Assembly: GCA_028288395.1 (NCBI GenBank)
Contig: JAQBNV010000116.1
Span: 1 to 8,575, forward strand
Length of the DNA: 8,575 bases
From: Adhaeribacter sp.
Lineage (GTDB): Bacteria; Bacteroidota; Bacteroidia; Cytophagales; Hymenobacteraceae
Direction: 5' to 3'
Below the pieces are notes generated by a model. The model had not been told where the DNA came from. It saw only the letters and a program-made list of their open reading frames with translations, and did not search any database. This document shows, in pieces, positions 6,456 through 8,575 of this stretch. The position numbers and the translations under genes are program-made. Within the stretch, counting starts at the first letter, position 1. Each line of letters starts with the position of its first letter.

Positions 6456-7289
6456 ATGAAAAAACAGTTTGCCCAGCAATTATATGCTGCCCATGCGCAG
6501 GCCAGTAATTCGGTACCCAAATCGGCTATCTGCCGTTTTATGGAAGATACCCTGCAGTTGCTGTTTCCAGAACTGGCCGAACAAAAGTTTAATTCTGAGA
6601 AAGATATACTGTTGCACCTGGATTTACTGGAGCAGAATTTAATAAAAATATTAGCCGGTATGCCTTTGCCCCAGCACATGGTTCCCTCTTTACTGGCCAA
6701 AAACTTTATCGGGCAGTTGCCGGTTATTTACGAGCTCCTTTTAAAAGATGCCGAAGCCATTGCCAACGAAGATCCGGCCGCCCAGAACATAGACGAGGTC
6801 ATCCGGACCTATCCGGGTTTTCTGGCTATTGCTACCCACCGGCTGGCCCACGCTTTGCATCTGCTGCAAGTCCCTTTGCTGCCCCGCATCATGTCCGAAT
6901 CGGCGCACAACAAAACCGGAATTGATATTCACCCGGGCGCCCGCATCGGCTCTTATTTCTGCATCGACCACGGTACGGGCATTGTAATAGGAGAGACTAC
7001 GGTAATCGGCAATTATGTAAAAATATACCAGGGAGTAACCTTGGGGGCCATGAGTGTGGCCAAAGAAATGGCCCATATAAAACGCCATCCCACCATCGAA
7101 GATTACGTGGTGATTTACGCCGGTGCCACCATCTTGGGAGGCAATACCGTGGTGGGCAGCAACAGCGTTATCGGGGGCAATGTGTGGCTAACCGAAAGTG
7201 TGCCGCCTTATTCCCGTTTATACCACAAAGCTCAAATCCGGGTCAGCCGCAGCGAAGACCCCGAAGACAGCATTGTGTTTAGTATTTAG
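6456..7289 (+). CDS. cysE: Serine O-acetyltransferase (EpsC/CysE type)
   Basis: This cytoplasmic enzyme acetylates L-serine with acetyl-CoA to give O-acetylserine, the first step of cysteine synthesis. The 277-residue protein has an N-terminal helical domain (about 1-145) ending in DPAAQ (106-110) and the HRLAH motif (128-132), then a left-handed beta-helix of hexapeptide repeats (about 155-245). Asp157 (GIDIHPGARIG) and His172 (DHGTGIVIGET) are 15 residues apart, the same spacing as the catalytic Asp143-His158 pair of the E. coli enzyme. KRHPTIED (about 209-216) is also typical. The protein ends in isoleucine; in known cysteine synthase complexes a C-terminal Ile enters the active site of the sulfhydrylase. 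The ATG at 6456 has no Shine-Dalgarno sequence. The last three codons and the stop lie in a heptamer array. The synthase gene follows 453 bases downstream on the same strand. Confidence 0.95.
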   Translation: MKKQFAQQLYAAHAQASNSVPKSAICRFMEDTLQLLFPELAEQKFNSEKDILLHLDLLEQNLIKILAGMPLPQHMVPSLLAKNFIGQLPVIYELLLKDAEAIANEDPAAQNIDEVIRTYPGFLAIATHRLAHALHLLQVPLLPRIMSESAHNKTGIDIHPGARIGSYFCIDHGTGIVIGETTVIGNYVKIYQGVTLGAMSVAKEMAHIKRHPTIEDYVVIYAGATILGGNTVVGSNSVIGGNVWLTESVPPYSRLYHKAQIRVSRSEDPEDSIVFSI

Positions 7290-7352
7290 CTGTTGGTTAG
7301 TTATTAGTGATTAGTAATTAGCGATTAGCTATTAGTATTTAGCTGTTGGTTG
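7279..7352 (+). repeat. Heptanucleotide TTAGNNN array overlapping the cysE stop
   Basis: Six heptads beginning TTAG follow each other in perfect phase at 7304-7345 (TTAGTGA, TTAGTAA, TTAGCGA, TTAGCTA, TTAGTAT, TTAGCTG), ending in TTGGTTG. Two more (TTAGTAT, TTAGCTG) are at 7279-7292 and TTGGTTA follows, so the 20-base string TTAGTATTTAGCTGTTGGTT occurs twice, 53 bases apart (7279-7298 and 7332-7351). The cysE stop TAG (7287-7289) is inside the second heptad. The array is typical of slippage-prone heptamer repeats. Confidence 0.85.
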
Positions 7353-7742
7353 TTAACCTGCTTTATCCATAAACATTACATTGTCGTAAGTGATTTTGGA
7401 AGGGTTGTTCTAAAAAAATTAATTTGAAAGGAAGCGTTGAAATCTTTTTCTTAAAAAGGAGATCTAATAATACCAGTTAGAATGAAGAACCTTCCATAGC
7501 TGATAATATAAATCACCTGTCCTTCCGGAGGAATCTTCTGCTTAGAGGGCGTTACAGGCAAATAACAGGCTTGGTTTATTACCTGTTTTCCCAACTCACG
7601 CAGAAGATTCTTAACAGAATGACTGGTAAGGAAAGCTATCTGTTGCGCTGCTATGGAACAATAAATTTACTATTTGGTATAAATGAATAGAAGAACTACC
7701 GGAAAACTAACCACTAAAGACTTGCACCATATATTTAACTAA
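7290..7742. other. Non-coding spacer between cysE and the cysteine synthase gene
   Basis: A 453-base spacer without a credible gene. It contains the rest of the heptamer array (to 7352) and a nested inverted repeat (7492-7658). A loose promoter-like match, TTG (7643-7645) and TACTATTTG (7668-7676), lies about 70 bases before the synthase start, but the spacing (22 bases) and the extra base in the -7 box make it weak. The distance suggests the two genes may not be one simple transcript. Confidence 0.6.
7492..7658. repeat. Nested inverted-repeat element of about 167 bases
   Basis: Four sets of complementary arms nest in order. Outermost is TTCCATAGC (7492-7500) with GCTATGGAA (7650-7658), 9 perfect pairs. 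Next is TCCTTCC (7520-7526) with GGTAAGGA (7625-7632), 7 pairs with one bulge. Next is GAATCTTCTGC (7531-7541) with GCAGAAGATTC (7600-7610), 11 perfect pairs that extend by one G-U and one A-U pair. Innermost is AACAGG (7564-7569) with CCTGTT (7582-7587). Together they can fold as one long branched hairpin, either in DNA or RNA. It may be a small non-autonomous mobile element or a structured RNA. I do not recognise a family. Confidence 0.6.
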
Positions 7743-8575
7743 ATGAAATATAATAATATATTAGAAACCATTGGCAAAACCCCGGTGGTACGCCTGAATA
7801 AATTATTCCCGCAAGACGTAGAAGTTTGGGTAAAATTAGAGCGGGCAAATCCGGGAGGCAGCATCAAAGATCGGATTGCCTTGTCGATGATAGAAGATGC
7901 CGAAGCAAAAGGCCTGCTGACGCCCGACAGTATTATAATTGAACCCACTTCGGGAAATACCGGGGTTGGATTGGCCATGGTAGCGGCCGTAAAAGGTTAT
8001 AAACTGGTTTTGGTTATGCCCGAATCCATGTCGCTGGAACGCCGCCGGCTCATGATTGCTTTTGGTGCCACCCTGGAGCTAACATCCCGCGATAAAGGAA
8101 TGCGGGGCGCCATCGACCGGGCCCACGAAATGCTGCAGGAATTACCTAATACCTGGATGCCCATGCAGTTTGAAAATGAAGCCAATACGCGCATTCACGA
8201 AGAAACCACTGCCCGCGAAATATTGGAAGATTTCCCCGAAGGCTTCGATTACCATATTACCGGCGTGGGTACCGGCGGCCACCTGAGCGGCATAGGCCAT
8301 ATAATGAAAGTTAAATTCCCGAACCTGAAAACCTTTGCCGTAGAACCTGCTTTGTCGCCGGTAATAAGCGGGGGCGCGCCGGGTCCGCATCCCATCCAGG
8401 GCATTGGCGCCGGTTTTATTCCGGCCATCCTCGATATGTCGGTCGTAACCGGTACCATTCAGGTTTCGCAGCAGGAGTCTTTTGAATATACCCGCCGCGC
8501 GGCGCGCGAAGAAGGAATATTTGTTGGGATTTCGTCGGGGGCATCGCTGGCAGCTGTAGCCAAAAAGATACCCGA
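7743..8575 (+). CDS. cysK: Cysteine synthase (O-acetylserine sulfhydrylase), 3' end cut by window
   Basis: This PLP enzyme replaces the acetate of O-acetylserine with sulfide to give L-cysteine in the cytoplasm. The 277 visible residues show [13 protein letters not shown] near the start, the PLP lysine Lys42 in NPGGSIKDR, the substrate loop TSGNTG (69-74), the phosphate-binding loop GVGTGGH (174-180), [21 protein letters not shown] (205-225) and GISSGAS (262-268), whose serine contacts the PLP ring nitrogen. The usual length is about 300-310 residues, so roughly 30 are missing beyond the window. The motifs fit CysK better than CysM, but the two names overlap in this phylum. An in-frame TAA directly abuts the ATG (7740-7742), which fixes this as the earliest start. 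There is no Shine-Dalgarno sequence. It lies downstream of cysE on the same strand and acts on that enzyme's product. Confidence 0.93.
   Translation, partial: MKYNNILETIGKTPVVRLNKLFPQDVEVWVKLERANPGGSIKDRIALSMIEDAEAKGLLTPDSIIIEPTSGNTGVGLAMVAAVKGYKLVLVMPESMSLERRRLMIAFGATLELTSRDKGMRGAIDRAHEMLQELPNTWMPMQFENEANTRIHEETTAREILEDFPEGFDYHITGVGTGGHLSGIGHIMKVKFPNLKTFAVEPALSPVISGGAPGPHPIQGIGAGFIPAILDMSVVTGTIQVSQQESFEYTRRAAREEGIFVGISSGASLAAVAKKIP

Noticed and set aside
7279..7352. CRISPR array
   Set aside because: The repeats are 7-base units without spacers, and no cas gene is present.
6452..8458. Minus-strand open frames over cysE and cysK
   Set aside because: They are antisense to clearly identified enzymes and have no recognisable domains.

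Overview
The window looks like a chromosomal segment of a member of the Bacteroidota, most likely a Cytophagales bacterium of the Hymenobacteraceae type. This is inferred from the protein style, the moderate-GC genes separated by long AT-rich spacers, the lack of Shine-Dalgarno sequences before starts, and the heptanucleotide and REP-like repeats. No rRNA, tRNA or CRISPR array was seen.

Layout. Bases 1-717 are AT-rich and nearly gene-free; they hold a short tandem repeat, a terminator-like hairpin and, at 585-717, a possible 3' gene fragment on the minus strand. Bases 718-2078 are a decayed IS256-family insertion sequence. It has imperfect terminal inverted repeats (19 of 25 matching), a flanking 9-bp target duplication (8 of 9 matching), and a minus-strand DDE transposase broken by stops and frameshifts. 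If one copy of the target duplication is removed, the minus-strand frame of 585-717 joins the frame on the other side of the element, so the IS may have interrupted a small gene. After a spacer with two REP-like hairpins come two well-separated minus-strand genes: an MscS-family mechanosensitive channel (2399-3505) and a single-chain ABC exporter (4016-5878). A 577-base divergent spacer follows. Then come two plus-strand genes for the two steps of cysteine synthesis: serine O-acetyltransferase (6456-7289) and cysteine synthase (from 7743, cut by the window end).

How the genes work together. Only the last pair forms a clear functional unit: serine plus acetyl-CoA gives O-acetylserine, and O-acetylserine plus sulfide gives cysteine. 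The acetyltransferase ends in isoleucine, the residue that in characterised cysteine synthase complexes inserts into the synthase active site. The 453 bases between the two genes are unusual: a heptamer array starts inside the last codons of the first gene, and a nested inverted repeat of about 167 bases follows. The channel and the exporter look like independent single genes.

I found no convincing new multi-gene system. The observations most worth checking are the structured cysE-cysK spacer, the heptamer array overlapping the cysE stop codon, and the possible small gene split by the IS.
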